Source: Sulfurimonas sp. HSL3-2
Lineage (GTDB): Bacteria; Campylobacterota; Campylobacteria; Campylobacterales; Sulfurimonadaceae
NCBI RefSeq assembly: GCF_039645965.1
Contig: NZ_CP147917.1
Location: 1,736,001 to 1,800,000, forward strand
Reading direction: 5' to 3'
Length of the DNA stretch: 64,000 nucleotides
Position numbers and translations under genes: made by a program. Under the pieces are notes generated by a model. That model was given only the letters and a program-made list of their open reading frames with translations. It did no database searches and was not told the origin of the DNA. Below are positions 1-9,821 of the stretch, one piece after another. Within the stretch, counting starts at the first letter, position 1. Each line of letters starts with the position of its first letter.

Positions 1-616
1 AACACTAGGGAACTATGAAGCATGTAAAGAGGTAGTAAGTGATCTTGTAGACACCATCTTAGTAGATAATTTCACGCTGAAGTCTTTACTTGTCATCGCT
101 TCACATGATTACTACACTCATACACACTCGATAAATGTTGCCATATATGCACTCAGCCTCGGTTCTTTTTTAGGTCTACAGCAGGAGACCCTGGCGGAAC
201 TAGGCGAAGCAGCACTCTTACATGATCTGGGCAAAAGCAAGATTGATCCCGCTATTATCAATAAAAACGGAAAACTCACTGACAAGGAATTTCAGGAAGT
301 ACAAAAGCATTCCGACCTGGGATATACGGTTGGGTTAAAGTTAGGTATAAAAAATAAAAACGTGTTACAAGGAATAAGACATCATCACGAAAAAATGGAT
401 GGTACAGGATATCCATTAAAATTAAAAGGAAAAGATATTCCTTTATTTGCCCGCATCATAGGGGCATGTGACATTTTTGATGCCTTAACGAGCAGAAGAA
501 CCTATAAAGAACCTATGACGACATTTGATGCATTAAAACTGATGAAAACGACTATGAAAGAACATTTAGACGTTAGATTATTAGACAAGATGATCACTAT
601 GTTCAAGGAACCATAA
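1..616 (+). CDS. HD-GYP domain protein, C-terminal part (5' end outside window)
   Basis: The reading frame is open from base 2, so the gene starts left of the window; about 204 C-terminal residues are visible. They hold the metal-binding HD motif (HDLGKSKIDP, bases ~221-250) and the family signature HHEKMDGTGYP (~383-415), followed by the usual DAL-S-RTYK-P segment. Family knowledge: HD-GYP proteins are cytoplasmic phosphodiesterases that hydrolyse cyclic di-GMP. All metal ligands that fall within the visible part look intact, so activity is likely. The missing N-terminus may carry a receiver or sensor domain. It is convergent with the GGDEF/EAL gene, also a c-di-GMP enzyme. Confidence 0.9.
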   Translation, partial: TLGNYEACKEVVSDLVDTILVDNFTLKSLLVIASHDYYTHTHSINVAIYALSLGSFLGLQQETLAELGEAALLHDLGKSKIDPAIINKNGKLTDKEFQEVQKHSDLGYTVGLKLGIKNKNVLQGIRHHHEKMDGTGYPLKLKGKDIPLFARIIGACDIFDALTSRRTYKEPMTTFDALKLMKTTMKEHLDVRLLDKMITMFKEP

Positions 617-630
617 GTATCTAGTTTGAC

Positions 631-2586
631 TTACAGTTCCGTAGGTTTGCCGAAGTAGTACCCTTGAGCATAGTCGACTTCAAGGTCTACGATCTTATCA
701 AAAACATTTTTAGAACAGACAAATTCTGCAATAGTCTGGATCTTCATCTTTTTAGCAAACTCGACTATTGTCTGTGTGATCATCTGAGAGTTTGTGTCCA
801 CATCTATATTTTTTATCATTGAACCGTCTATTTTAATATAATCGACTTTTAACTTCATCAAATACTCAAAATTCGAGTATCCTGTACCGAAATCATCTAT
901 AGAGATCTTTACACCATACTGCTTGACATCATTGATAAAGTCTATAACCTGAGTGAAATTTTCAATACCTTCTGATTCGATGATCTCAAATACAACTCTG
1001 TTACGGACAGGACTGTTTTTCAGTTTATCTATTATAAATGCATGTATCTCTTTATTTAATATATCTTCGACTGAAAGATTGATCGAAACAAAATACGGCA
1101 GATTCTCAAACTTCTTAAATGTTTTTTCTATCATGATCTTTGTCAGCTTATGATAGAGCTTATTTTTTTTAGAAAGCTCTAGAAAATGTATAGGAGCTAT
1201 ATATCCACCGTCATTATCTATTATTCTGATCAAGGATTCATATTTGACTATCTGCTGTGTTTTTGCATCGACGATAGGCTGAAACAGAGGAACTATCCTG
1301 TCTTCATCCATCGCCTTTTTAAGTTTCTTCGTCCAATCCAGGTTTTTCTCATACTCTTTGACCATCGCCATAGAATCTTCATAGACCAAGTAGTTCTTTC
1401 TGCTTTTTTTAGCAATTGACAAAGCAATATCCGCATTGGTTAAAAGCGCATCCGATCCATACGATATACCTATCGTAGCAGTCAGGCTCACCTCTCCTTT
1501 TGAATCGATCGTGAAACTTTTTTTAGATATATGATCACTTAAAAAAGCAGCAAAGTTTTTGAAATCCGTTAGATCAATAGCATCTTGACACATATATGCG
1601 AACTCATCCGAGTGCAATCTGTAAATTTGCCCTTTCTCCGGTATCATCTTTCTTAAAAAGAGAGCGAACTCTTTAAGAATTATGTCACCGACCTGATCAC
1701 CGTAGAGATCGTTTATCTCTTGAAAAGAATCTATATTGATGATCATTAAGAATGAGGTCTTACCCTGTTCCAGCTTTTCTGTCAGTTTTTTTCTATTTTC
1801 CAAACCTGTCAATGTGTCATGATAGAACTGATGTTCGATTGAGTTCAGCATCATATTAAACGTATTTTTTATAGAGTCTATCTCTTCGATATTATCAGTC
1901 ACTTCTACACGTTTTGTTATGTCATTCGACTTCGTTATATTGCTGATGACATTCGAAAAGTTTTTTATCGGTTTAATAAGATGCAGGTTTAACTCAAAAA
2001 AGATAGCCACAAAAATTACAATAGAGAATACGATGATAAATATTATAAAAAAGTTGATCATCTCATTGAGTGATATTTTCAGATTTTCAATAGGATACGA
2101 GACATCTATAACACCCAGTACCGTACCTACTTCTGCATTTACATGGCATTTCAGACACTCATTTTTAGCTATTACCGGGTAATCATATTTTATAAAGTCA
2201 TCATTGGAAATATCCAACAACTCTTGACCTGTCATCGCTTTCTTGATAGACGGCAATGTTTCTCTTACTTTTTTATCTTTCTCAATTTCACCAAAAAGTT
2301 CTGCGACTTTACTGCTTCTATAGATATCGATCTTCATATTTTTATCGACTCTGTTCAGCCTGGATATGATCTCGTAGATATCACTTTTGTTCCAACCTCT
2401 TTGCATTGCGGAATAAAGCGTTTCAAAGACAAGCATACTTGTCTTTTTCGCATCTACATATGCTAGACTTGAAATAGCTTCTTTTTTCATAAACTGCCCA
2501 TACATAAATGCGCTAATAAGTGTAAAAAACATTGTGACAAAAATAATTTTTGCAGTGATTTTGGCGTAAGTAGTCTTCTTTGTCAT
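631..2586 (-). CDS. Membrane-bound haem-c sensor protein with GGDEF and EAL domains
   Basis: 651 residues. A signal-anchor (about 9-30) and a second membrane helix (about 178-198) bracket a ~150-residue periplasmic domain with a c-type haem site CLKCH (144-148), resembling the DUF3365/Tll0287-type sensor fold. A HAMP-like linker, a GGDEF domain and an EAL domain follow. The cyclase signature is degenerate (HSDEF, 325-329, instead of GGDEF), so c-di-GMP synthesis is doubtful. The EAL part keeps E in YESLIR, N in SINLS, the E of FEIIES, DDFGTGYS, K in YIKID and AQGYYFGKP, so phosphodiesterase activity is plausible. Inference: haem redox state or a ligand such as NO or CO tunes c-di-GMP breakdown. 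Confidence 0.88.
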   Translation of the reverse strand: MTKKTTYAKITAKIIFVTMFFTLISAFMYGQFMKKEAISSLAYVDAKKTSMLVFETLYSAMQRGWNKSDIYEIISRLNRVDKNMKIDIYRSSKVAELFGEIEKDKKVRETLPSIKKAMTGQELLDISNDDFIKYDYPVIAKNECLKCHVNAEVGTVLGVIDVSYPIENLKISLNEMINFFIIFIIVFSIVIFVAIFFELNLHLIKPIKNFSNVISNITKSNDITKRVEVTDNIEEIDSIKNTFNMMLNSIEHQFYHDTLTGLENRKKLTEKLEQGKTSFLMIINIDSFQEINDLYGDQVGDIILKEFALFLRKMIPEKGQIYRLHSDEFAYMCQDAIDLTDFKNFAAFLSDHISKKSFTIDSKGEVSLTATIGISYGSDALLTNADIALSIAKKSRKNYLVYEDSMAMVKEYEKNLDWTKKLKKAMDEDRIVPLFQPIVDAKTQQIVKYESLIRIIDNDGGYIAPIHFLELSKKNKLYHKLTKIMIEKTFKKFENLPYFVSINLSVEDILNKEIHAFIIDKLKNSPVRNRVVFEIIESEGIENFTQVIDFINDVKQYGVKISIDDFGTGYSNFEYLMKLKVDYIKIDGSMIKNIDVDTNSQMITQTIVEFAKKMKIQTIAEFVCSKNVFDKIVDLEVDYAQGYYFGKPTEL

Positions 2587-2809
2587 CTCTGGGAAAACCT
2601 TCTATAAGTAAACTTTATAATAAAAAAAATATTTTGTTTTATATAACATTATAATACTATGAAATGAAATAAAAATCTAGTGCAATAATCGTATTGATCT
2701 CTACCTAATATAACTTATTACAAAAGTTGTACTTTTTATACACAAATAAAAAAATCTCTACTACGCTGCTTCGATTTTAATTTCCTGTTTTTGGTACTTT
2801 AATTGCTTA

Positions 2810-2852
2810 TATAATACAATACGCTTATTACATGTAAAGGTTTGAGATCGCT
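2810..2852 (+). promoter_or_regulatory. Probable promoter and leader of the TPR gene
   Basis: A TATAAT -10 element lies at 2810-2815 in a T-rich context, as in epsilonproteobacterial sigma-70 promoters that often lack a clear -35. The leader contains the palindrome TTACATGTAA at 2828-2837 and a weak AAAGG before the ATG at 2853. The rest of the 2587-2852 gap is A+T-rich with no gene seen. Confidence 0.45.
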
Positions 2853-5201
2853 ATGGCGCAAGAAGAAGAGATAATAATCATCCAAGATGAAGATGCTGCT
2901 GCCGGTACAAGCTTCGACCAGGGTGAGATCCTATCTGAAGCCGATAGTGAAGAGGAAACAGCAAAAAAAAGAAATAAGATCATTCTGATCGCAAGCGCAG
3001 CGACGATCACTCTTCTTATCATCATCATTATAATTCTTCTAATCGTCAAAAGCACTTCACACAAAGAGGAAGCTAAAGCTGTCGACTACATTGAAAACAA
3101 ACTCAAAGAAAAACCGAAAAAGATCATCGAACAAAGCCAGCTGGAAAAGATCATTGCTAAAGCGAACTATCTTTACGTAAACGGCAATAAACAAGAGGCT
3201 CTAAACCTTTATGAACAGATAGCACTCTACAGCGAAGCGATATCCCAGTACAACTTAGGTGTCGCTCAGTTAAAAGACAAGCAGTACCAAAAAGCACTTG
3301 CAACGTTTAAAAAAGCGATACAAAACAATGAAAAAGTCTGCGTCAGTGCCATCAATGCAGCAGTATGTGCACACCACCTAAATCAAAAAGAGAGCTTCAG
3401 ATACTACATAAACCTTGCACTTGCATATCTTCCTAAAGAGATAGATTCTCCTATGTACTCATACTACTATGCCCTTATTCAATACTATAAAGGCAACTAT
3501 ATCGAGTCTTTAAGCGGTCTTGAACATCCTACATCAAAAGAGTATGTAGGTCAAAAGCAGATATTAAAAGCAAAGGTGAATACTCTTCTTGGTAACTATT
3601 ATGAAGCTATCGATGCTCTTGAAAATCCTTTCGTAAAAGAAAATTCTCTACCGCTAGGTCTTTTATACTCCAATATAGGAGATCTTACTCTTGCAAAAAA
3701 ACACCTTGCGGGTTCTATCCCTCAAAATATCTATCCTATACGTGAACAGCTCTCTTTAGCGCTTATAAACATAAAAGCAGGAAAGTTGCAAGAAGCATCG
3801 AAACAATTAAATAATATAACTGATATGTACCCTGAAGAGGTCTATAAACCATATCCTATCAAAGTCAAGGTAAAGAGATCTGTTTTCAATACCGATGTCG
3901 CTCAGACCAGCTTTAGAAAAAATATGGATAACGAGAACTGGATAAAATATGAGAAGATCTTTTACTTTGCTCCGTATAAAGTATTTAATGCGGCAAATAC
4001 TATCAGTTATATCAGAAAAGGAAATGCAAATATATATATCGACGACATCTCATCTGCAAAAGATTATCTTGAAAAAAGCAGATCTTCCTCTACAGTCAAT
4101 TATGGGATAGCTCAAGCGATAAAAAAAGCATTGTCTTTTAGACTCAGAGATGCGAATAAACAGCTGCAGGCATTAGTAAAGATACAGCCAAAACACTCGA
4201 TTTTGCACTATAATCTTGCACTTACATATGCACAGATGGGTGATATACAAAAGGCATATGAGCATTTTAAAAGATCATACCATTTAGACTCCAACAACTA
4301 TCTTTCGGGAATATTTACTATTATGTGTGCGCAGATAATGCATCAAAACTATGATAAGTTCAACTCGATACTAAAAGACAATCTTGCAAATGAAGAGAAT
4401 TCAGAAGAAATAGAGCTTTACAAGACACTATTGAATATCGCTCACAATAATCTTATGGGAAGTGCGAAATGGCTTAACCACAATTATCAGGACAGACCGC
4501 TTTATCTTATAATGGATGTTATAATCGCAAACAGAATAGGTAAAAACGATATTGCAGAAAAGTCTGCCCAAAAACTGAGCTATCTTCTGCCGCATGACAT
4601 TCTTCCTCAGATCATCTATATAGATGCAAAGCTGAAAAACAGCGATAGTAAAGAGTATGCAAAAGAGACTCTGTTCTTTATGAAAAAACAGAACTTTAAT
4701 TATGAAGATCTCTATTTCGGACCATATATCACAAGATATCTCTATGTGCAGCAGGCACTTGTCACAGGAACGCTTTATCCTCTTAAGACGCAACTGCAAG
4801 AAAAGATCAATACGACAAAAGAATCACCGGAGGATATGCTCTATACGCTTGCATTGACAGATCTGTTTAGTAAAGATTATGAAGAAGCGTACACGATCTT
4901 CAATCAGCTGATAGACGACTATAAGATAAAAGATTCACAAACACTCTTCTTAGGCGCAGTCGCTTCCATCGCAGCAGGGCATCATGCAAATGCGATAGCA
5001 CTTCTTGAACTTGCAAAGTTGAAAAATCCTGAAAACTCAGAGAGCAGATTTGCTCTTGGATTATTGTACCTTGAACAGAAAAACAATAAGGGTGCAGTCA
5101 TCCAACTGGGTCATATCGCTGAAGTCGGATTTCAATCAAACTATTTTACATTCGATATAGACACTGATGCATTATTTTATGAAAAAGAGCACCATAACTA
5201 A
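2853..5201 (+). CDS. TPR-repeat membrane protein
   Basis: 782 residues. A very acidic cytoplasmic N-terminus (1-37, rich in E and D) is followed by a single strong membrane helix (about 42-66). The long remainder is helical with tetratricopeptide-like repeats, for example around 105-165 (YLYVNGNKQEALNLYEQIA, YNLGVAQLKDKQYQKALATF) and again near 440-490 and 660-760. No enzyme motif is visible. The topology (cytosolic tail, one helix, large exported TPR domain) suggests a scaffold for an envelope machine. Length is close to the flagellar TPR protein PflA of Campylobacter, but I cannot show homology and do not assign the name. It is convergent with pssA, 5 bp away. Confidence 0.75.
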   Translation: MAQEEEIIIIQDEDAAAGTSFDQGEILSEADSEEETAKKRNKIILIASAATITLLIIIIIILLIVKSTSHKEEAKAVDYIENKLKEKPKKIIEQSQLEKIIAKANYLYVNGNKQEALNLYEQIALYSEAISQYNLGVAQLKDKQYQKALATFKKAIQNNEKVCVSAINAAVCAHHLNQKESFRYYINLALAYLPKEIDSPMYSYYYALIQYYKGNYIESLSGLEHPTSKEYVGQKQILKAKVNTLLGNYYEAIDALENPFVKENSLPLGLLYSNIGDLTLAKKHLAGSIPQNIYPIREQLSLALINIKAGKLQEASKQLNNITDMYPEEVYKPYPIKVKVKRSVFNTDVAQTSFRKNMDNENWIKYEKIFYFAPYKVFNAANTISYIRKGNANIYIDDISSAKDYLEKSRSSSTVNYGIAQAIKKALSFRLRDANKQLQALVKIQPKHSILHYNLALTYAQMGDIQKAYEHFKRSYHLDSNNYLSGIFTIMCAQIMHQNYDKFNSILKDNLANEENSEEIELYKTLLNIAHNNLMGSAKWLNHNYQDRPLYLIMDVIIANRIGKNDIAEKSAQKLSYLLPHDILPQIIYIDAKLKNSDSKEYAKETLFFMKKQNFNYEDLYFGPYITRYLYVQQALVTGTLYPLKTQLQEKINTTKESPEDMLYTLALTDLFSKDYEEAYTIFNQLIDDYKIKDSQTLFLGAVASIAAGHHANAIALLELAKLKNPENSESRFALGLLYLEQKNNKGAVIQLGHIAEVGFQSNYFTFDIDTDALFYEKEHHN

Positions 5202-5206
5202 GCAGA

Positions 5207-5932
5207 TCAATCTTTTATATTGATAGATCTTTTATTCATATTTATCCCAGCTCTGACGAGTCCGTAGAGTATATAGACTATAAATATCAGAGCAAATCCC
5301 TCTATCGGGTATATAAATATTCCCAGGGCAAGACATAACAGCAATACAAATAATCTAAGAGCATACCGCTTAGAAAAATTAAACTTTTTAAAACTCGGAT
5401 ATCTTATGTTGCTTACCATCAAAAGTGATACGAGAGCAGAAAGCCCCAGAAGTATGTATGAAAAGTTGTGTAATACCTCATATTTTTCAAAAAGAAGGAT
5501 AAGGATCGAAACAAAGACAGCAGCAGTAGGTATGGGAACACCGATAAATACGGAAGGCTCGACTTGAGACGTCATAACATTAAAACGGGCTAGACGGATC
5601 GCCCCGAAAATGACGAACAGTGCAGCGATGACTATGCCGACTCTTCCGTAATCATGTCCCGCATACATATACAAAAGGAGAGCCGGAGCAACACCGAAAG
5701 CGACCAGATCGGCAAGTGAATCGAACTCTACGCCGAATCTGCTGCATGTGTTCGTAAGACGTGCTACTCTGCCGTCAAGACCGTCAAATATAAGGGCAAG
5801 CATTATGAGCCATGAAGCTGTAACAAAATCACCGTTGATCGAGTTGATTATACTTATGACACCGGCGAAGATACTAGAAGCGGTAAATATATTTGGAAGA
5901 ATATAGATGACGCCGGATTTTTTTTTGGACAT
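5207..5932 (-). CDS. pssA: CDP-diacylglycerol--serine O-phosphatidyltransferase
   Basis: 241 residues with several membrane helices. It makes phosphatidylserine from CDP-diacylglycerol and serine in the inner membrane, the step before phosphatidylethanolamine. The CDP-alcohol phosphotransferase signature DG-x2-AR-x8-G-x3-D-x3-D is complete (DGRVAR...G...DSLAD, about residues 52-74). It is the last gene of a minus-strand run cheY-prmA-ftsH-psd-like-pssA, starting 1 bp after the psd-like stop, so translational coupling is likely. The same order is known in Helicobacter and Campylobacter, which supports the assignment. Confidence 0.95.
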   Translation of the reverse strand: MSKKKSGVIYILPNIFTASSIFAGVISIINSINGDFVTASWLIMLALIFDGLDGRVARLTNTCSRFGVEFDSLADLVAFGVAPALLLYMYAGHDYGRVGIVIAALFVIFGAIRLARFNVMTSQVEPSVFIGVPIPTAAVFVSILILLFEKYEVLHNFSYILLGLSALVSLLMVSNIRYPSFKKFNFSKRYALRLFVLLLCLALGIFIYPIEGFALIFIVYILYGLVRAGINMNKRSINIKD

Positions 5933-5933
5933 C

Positions 5934-6560
5934 TTACGATACGTATCCTAAAAGAGTCTCACCGGCTCTTAATTGGTCACCTACATGTAAAGAGAGTCTA
6001 CATGTAATAGGAAGTCTGATAATAGTTTTTCCTCTTGTCATGACACCGTATCTTTTCCCTTGGTTTATCTCTTGATCAGAATGCAGATTTACAGTTATAT
6101 CATCTACGCTGTTATCTAAGATATGTTCTACATGTACAATATGTTTTTTATTATCTTCAAACTCGACTTCAAGCTTTTCATTAAGAAGCATAGACTTTCT
6201 GATATCCGTAGATAGTCTGGCACCTTTTCTGATATGAAATGATTTTACTTTTGCTAAAAATGGAGCTCTTAATATCGAAGTATCGAATAAAGAAGATTTT
6301 ACTACGACTTCATATCCGTTGTCCAGACTGTTGATCGCAGTGACTTTTCCATCAACCGGACTCACTAAAGAACCGTTTTGAAAATATGGGACTTCACGTT
6401 CAGGATTTCTATATATGAAGACAAAGAATGCAAGGGCAAGAAGGCTGAGGAGTTTAAAAAATCCCCATCCTAAAAGAGTAAAAAGAATGAAAAAGGCAGC
6501 AGCGACTGCTATGTGCTTGTGCCCGGCTTTTGAAACTACAAAAGTATCATTCATCATCAT
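5934..6560 (-). CDS. Phosphatidylserine decarboxylase-like protein lacking the pyruvoyl serine
   Basis: 208 residues. Two membrane segments near the N-terminus (about 16-50) are followed by the Psd-family landmarks YRNPERE (50-56), SPVDGKV (67-73), an LRAP element (97-100) and GDQLRAGETLLG (194-205). In active enzymes a Gly-Ser is self-cleaved to create the pyruvoyl cofactor; the matching stretch here reads YGVMTRGKTIIRLP (171-184), with no GS. The His usually preceding NRAP is also replaced (DTSILRAP). I infer a catalytically dead homologue with a structural or regulatory role in phospholipid synthesis. It overlaps the ftsH end by 14 bp and abuts pssA. A true psd would be needed elsewhere. 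Confidence 0.8.
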   Translation of the reverse strand: MMMNDTFVVSKAGHKHIAVAAAFFILFTLLGWGFFKLLSLLALAFFVFIYRNPEREVPYFQNGSLVSPVDGKVTAINSLDNGYEVVVKSSLFDTSILRAPFLAKVKSFHIRKGARLSTDIRKSMLLNEKLEVEFEDNKKHIVHVEHILDNSVDDITVNLHSDQEINQGKRYGVMTRGKTIIRLPITCRLSLHVGDQLRAGETLLGYVS

Positions 6561-8550
6561 CTTTTTTCTCTTCCTCTATTTTAGAACGCTTCTTAGTCAT
6601 CGTAGCGTCCTCTTTAAGTTCATCTTCGATCTCATCACTTACAGGAGCGACTTTACTTTCGATGTTGTTCTCTTTTTCAAACTCTACAATGATCGAACGG
6701 ACATCTTCACCCGTAATATTTTCTTTATCATACAGTAAAGAGACCATATTTTCAATAGCCCCTGCATACTCTTTAAGACTAGTTTTTACAAGTTCATAGT
6801 GCTCGTTTAGACTTGTTTTAATAAACTCATCCATACTCTCAGCCATCTTTTCGCTGAACTCTCTAGCAGCAGGTGCTCCGCCGCCTAAGAATGATTGACG
6901 CTGTTTTTCTAAGACCATAAGTCCTGCAACATCACTCATACCGTATACCTGAACCATAGATTTTATGATATCAGTCGCACGTTCAAGGTCATTACCTGCA
7001 CCTGTAGATATCTCGCCTAAGAACACCTCTTCAGCTGCACGTCCTCCAAGAAGAACATCGACTTCAGCCCATAGTTCATGCTTCTGTGCCATGAACTTGT
7101 TCTCTTCAGGAGTATTGAGCGTATAACCAAGAGCCGCAAGCCCGCGAGGAACGATAGATACTTTAGAGACTTTCTTCGCGCCTTTTGTGATCTCAGCCAT
7201 AAGTGCATGACCACTTTCGTGATAAGCAACGATCTTCTTCTCTTTTGGATTGATACGGCGAGATTTTTTTGCAAGACCTGCAATAGCACGTTCGACCGCT
7301 TCAAAAAGATCTTTCTGGCTCACACTTTTCTTATTGTTACGTCCCGCTAATAGTGCACCCTCGTTGATGACGTTTGCAAGGTCTGCACCTGCTAAACCTG
7401 CTGTGATACGTGCGATCTCTTCAAGATCGACGTCATCTGCAAGTTTAACGCCTCTGACATGGACTTTTAAGATCTCTATACGGCCTTGAAAATCCGGTTT
7501 GTCTACAAGTACCTGTCTGTCAAAACGACCCGGACGCATCAATGCACTGTCAAGTACCTCAGGACGGTTTGTCGCTGCCAGGATGATGATCGGAGTATCT
7601 GTACCGAATCCGTCCATCTCTGCAAGAAGTTGGTTCAATGTCTGTTCACGCTCATCGTTTCCACCCATCATACCGCTTGCTGCACGGCTTTTACCGATCG
7701 CATCGATCTCATCGATGAAGATGATAGAAGGAGCATCTTTTTTCGCCTGTTCAAAAAGGTCACGCACACGTGCGGCACCGACACCCACGAACATCTCTAT
7801 GAAGCTTGAACCGCTTACCGAGAAAAACGGGACTTCAGCTTCTCCTGCAACAGCTTTTGCAAGAAGCGTCTTACCCGTACCCGGACTACCGACTAAAAGA
7901 ACACCTTTAGGGATCTTTGCACCGAGCTCTACATATCTTTGAGGGTATTTTAAAAAGTCTACTATCTCTAAGACTTCCTCTTTTGCTTCTTGAGCACCTG
8001 CGACATCGTCAAACTTTGTCTTCGGTTTTTCAGAGTTTACAAGTTTTTTAGAGTTCCCCATTCCAAGGATACCGCTGCCCATGCTTTTTTGCATACGGCC
8101 TGCAAAGAACATCCATATACCGATGATGATCAAAAATGGAAGCAGCCATCCGAACATCTCTGTAAACCAGTTTGATTCGCTAAAACCCGAGTAGTCTATG
8201 TTCTCTTTATCAAGAAGCGGTACTAAAGTGTTATCATTACCGACGATACGCGTCGTATATGAGACTTTTCTTCCGTCTTCCATGCCGATAGCACGGATGT
8301 ATGTCTGTCCGATCTCAACTTTTTGAACTTTTTTCTCAGATACTAATGTCTTTAGTTCGGAGTAGCTGACCTGTTTATTTTTAACAGTTCCGCCGATCGA
8401 TGAGTTCATTGAACCTGTAGCTCCCTGGTCACCGATAAGTGCTTTAAAGATCAAGATTATAACTACTGAAAATATTGCAAAAGTTATAAGTGGATTGTTA
8501 TTGAAGAAGTTGTTATTTTTATTGTCGTTTTTATTGTCGGGAGACCCCAT
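6547..8550 (-). CDS. ftsH: ATP-dependent zinc metalloprotease FtsH
   Basis: 667 residues. Two membrane helices (about 21-38 and 134-150) flank a periplasmic domain; the cytosolic part has the AAA+ module with Walker A GSPGTGKT (221-228), Walker B IIFIDE (276-281), the second region of homology [20 protein letters not shown] (326-345) and the zinc protease motif HESGH (444-448). It degrades misfolded and short-lived membrane and cytosolic proteins as a hexamer. Walker A has Ser where Pro is usual, which should be tolerated. The gene sits between prmA (6 bp gap) and the psd-like gene. Confidence 0.98.
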   Translation of the reverse strand: MGSPDNKNDNKNNNFFNNNPLITFAIFSVVIILIFKALIGDQGATGSMNSSIGGTVKNKQVSYSELKTLVSEKKVQKVEIGQTYIRAIGMEDGRKVSYTTRIVGNDNTLVPLLDKENIDYSGFSESNWFTEMFGWLLPFLIIIGIWMFFAGRMQKSMGSGILGMGNSKKLVNSEKPKTKFDDVAGAQEAKEEVLEIVDFLKYPQRYVELGAKIPKGVLLVGSPGTGKTLLAKAVAGEAEVPFFSVSGSSFIEMFVGVGAARVRDLFEQAKKDAPSIIFIDEIDAIGKSRAASGMMGGNDEREQTLNQLLAEMDGFGTDTPIIILAATNRPEVLDSALMRPGRFDRQVLVDKPDFQGRIEILKVHVRGVKLADDVDLEEIARITAGLAGADLANVINEGALLAGRNNKKSVSQKDLFEAVERAIAGLAKKSRRINPKEKKIVAYHESGHALMAEITKGAKKVSKVSIVPRGLAALGYTLNTPEENKFMAQKHELWAEVDVLLGGRAAEEVFLGEISTGAGNDLERATDIIKSMVQVYGMSDVAGLMVLEKQRQSFLGGGAPAAREFSEKMAESMDEFIKTSLNEHYELVKTSLKEYAGAIENMVSLLYDKENITGEDVRSIIVEFEKENNIESKVAPVSDEIEDELKEDATMTKKRSKIEEEKKDDDE

Positions 8551-8556
8551 AATACT

Positions 8557-9384
8557 TTATCCTCTTTTTAAAATTAATGTTACCCATTCATCTTGGGGTA
8601 TACGTTCTATTAACTCGCAGTCTTGATAAAATTTCAACACTTTGTTTTCATATTTGTCTAAGATCCCAGACAGAACCATAATTCCGCCGGATTTCGTGAT
8701 CTTCTTAAGGTCGTTTGCTATATATGTAAGTACGTCAGCTACGATATTTGCTATCGTAACATCATATACTTTGTCACTTATAGAAGCTGAACCTTCCCAT
8801 ATTTTTCTATATTCTACACTATTTTCCGTGGCATTAATCTTAGAGTTTTCAACTGATATCGGATCAGTGTCACAAGCATCAGCTACGGCTCCCAGTTTCA
8901 TAGAAGCGATGCTGAGTATTCCGCTTCCGCACCCCACGTCTATGATTTCATTGCCCTCTTTTACATACTTTGCAACTGCTTGAAGACATGTTGCCGTAGT
9001 AGGGTGATGTCCTGTTCCAAAAGCCAATGCAGGGTCTATGGCTATATTTACTTTCCCCTCTTTTGGCTCATCCCATGTCGGGTAGATATAAAAAGGTTCG
9101 ATTAAAACCGGAGTAATGCCCTCTTGGTACTCTTTGACCCAGTCACTGCTTTTCTCTTTAGTTAAGGTGAACTCTATCTCTATAGGTTGGTTCAATGCTT
9201 TTTGTAAAGCCTCGTTAAACTGTTCTAGTCCCCATTTTATAGTTTCTAATTCATCTTCGCTTCGGACAATAAAACCGTCATCTAATTCTTCAAAACCTAT
9301 AGGTAGAGTATCACTTAAAAAGTCACTAAAAAGATCGTGGTGAGATGAGACTCTCACCACAAGTTGATTGTAGAATTCCTGCAT
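8557..9384 (-). CDS. prmA: Ribosomal protein L11 methyltransferase
   Basis: 275 residues. Class I S-adenosylmethionine methyltransferase with the SAM-binding motif DVGCGSGILSIAS in the middle and the PrmA-typical FGTGHHPTT just before it. It trimethylates ribosomal protein L11. The N-terminal third is the expected substrate-binding extension. The stop-start junction with cheY overlaps by one base (9384) and ftsH follows after 6 bp, so cheY-prmA-ftsH form one transcription unit as in related genera. Confidence 0.95.
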   Translation of the reverse strand: MQEFYNQLVVRVSSHHDLFSDFLSDTLPIGFEELDDGFIVRSEDELETIKWGLEQFNEALQKALNQPIEIEFTLTKEKSSDWVKEYQEGITPVLIEPFYIYPTWDEPKEGKVNIAIDPALAFGTGHHPTTATCLQAVAKYVKEGNEIIDVGCGSGILSIASMKLGAVADACDTDPISVENSKINATENSVEYRKIWEGSASISDKVYDVTIANIVADVLTYIANDLKKITKSGGIMVLSGILDKYENKVLKFYQDCELIERIPQDEWVTLILKRG

Positions 9385-9758
9385 TAACCCTCAATGCCCA
9401 TAACTGCAGCGAGTTTCTCTTTTAATACTTGAGGAGTAAAAGGTTTGACAATATAGTTGTTCACACCTGCTTTTAAAGCTGTAATAACTTCCGCTTTACC
9501 GCCTTCTGTTGTAACCATGATGATCGGAAGATCTTTAAAGCGCGCGTCTGCACGAACTTTTTTTACAAGTTCCAAACCATTCATCTCAGGCATGTTCCAG
9601 TCGGTAATAAGCATACCTAGATCTGGATTTTCATTTAATACGTTCCACCCTTGTAATCCGTCTTCACCTTCTAAAACATCTTTGTAACCCAAACGAGCCA
9701 AAGTATTTTTAATGATACGACGCATTGTAGAACTATCATCAACGACTAATAATTTCAA
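9384..9758 (-). CDS. cheY: Chemotaxis response regulator CheY
   Basis: 124 residues, a single receiver domain. The acidic pair is in VVDDSSTMRR (7-8), the phospho-acceptor Asp in LITDWNMPEMNG (D53), the switch Thr in MVTTEG and the Lys in IVKPF. It carries the phosphoryl signal from CheA to the flagellar motor switch. Neighbour order (prmA, ftsH) matches cheY of Helicobacter and Campylobacter. It is first in its operon. Confidence 0.95.
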   Translation of the reverse strand: MKLLVVDDSSTMRRIIKNTLARLGYKDVLEGEDGLQGWNVLNENPDLGMLITDWNMPEMNGLELVKKVRADARFKDLPIIMVTTEGGKAEVITALKAGVNNYIVKPFTPQVLKEKLAAVMGIEG

Positions 9759-9800
9759 ATATAATCCTTTTTATAAATTATATGTTTTTTTTTATAGAAT

Positions 9801-9820
9801 TTAGGCTAATAATAGCCTAA
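9801..9820. repeat. 8-bp perfect palindrome between hisA and cheY
   Basis: TTAGGCTA-ATAA-TAGCCTAA lies just behind the hisA stop. There is no U-run on the minus-strand side, so it is not a textbook terminator for hisA; it could be a weak terminator or an operator for cheY. Confidence 0.4.
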
Positions 9821-9821
9821 T

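Noticed and set aside
6415-6799. Plus-strand frames across the ftsH/psd-like junction
   Set aside because: Both coincide with strong minus-strand genes and show low-complexity shadow translation (runs of Ser and Phe).
7499-7942. 147-residue open frame on the plus strand opposite ftsH
   Set aside because: It mirrors the highly conserved AAA+ region of ftsH, has Ser/Ala/Pro-rich shadow composition and no ribosome site.
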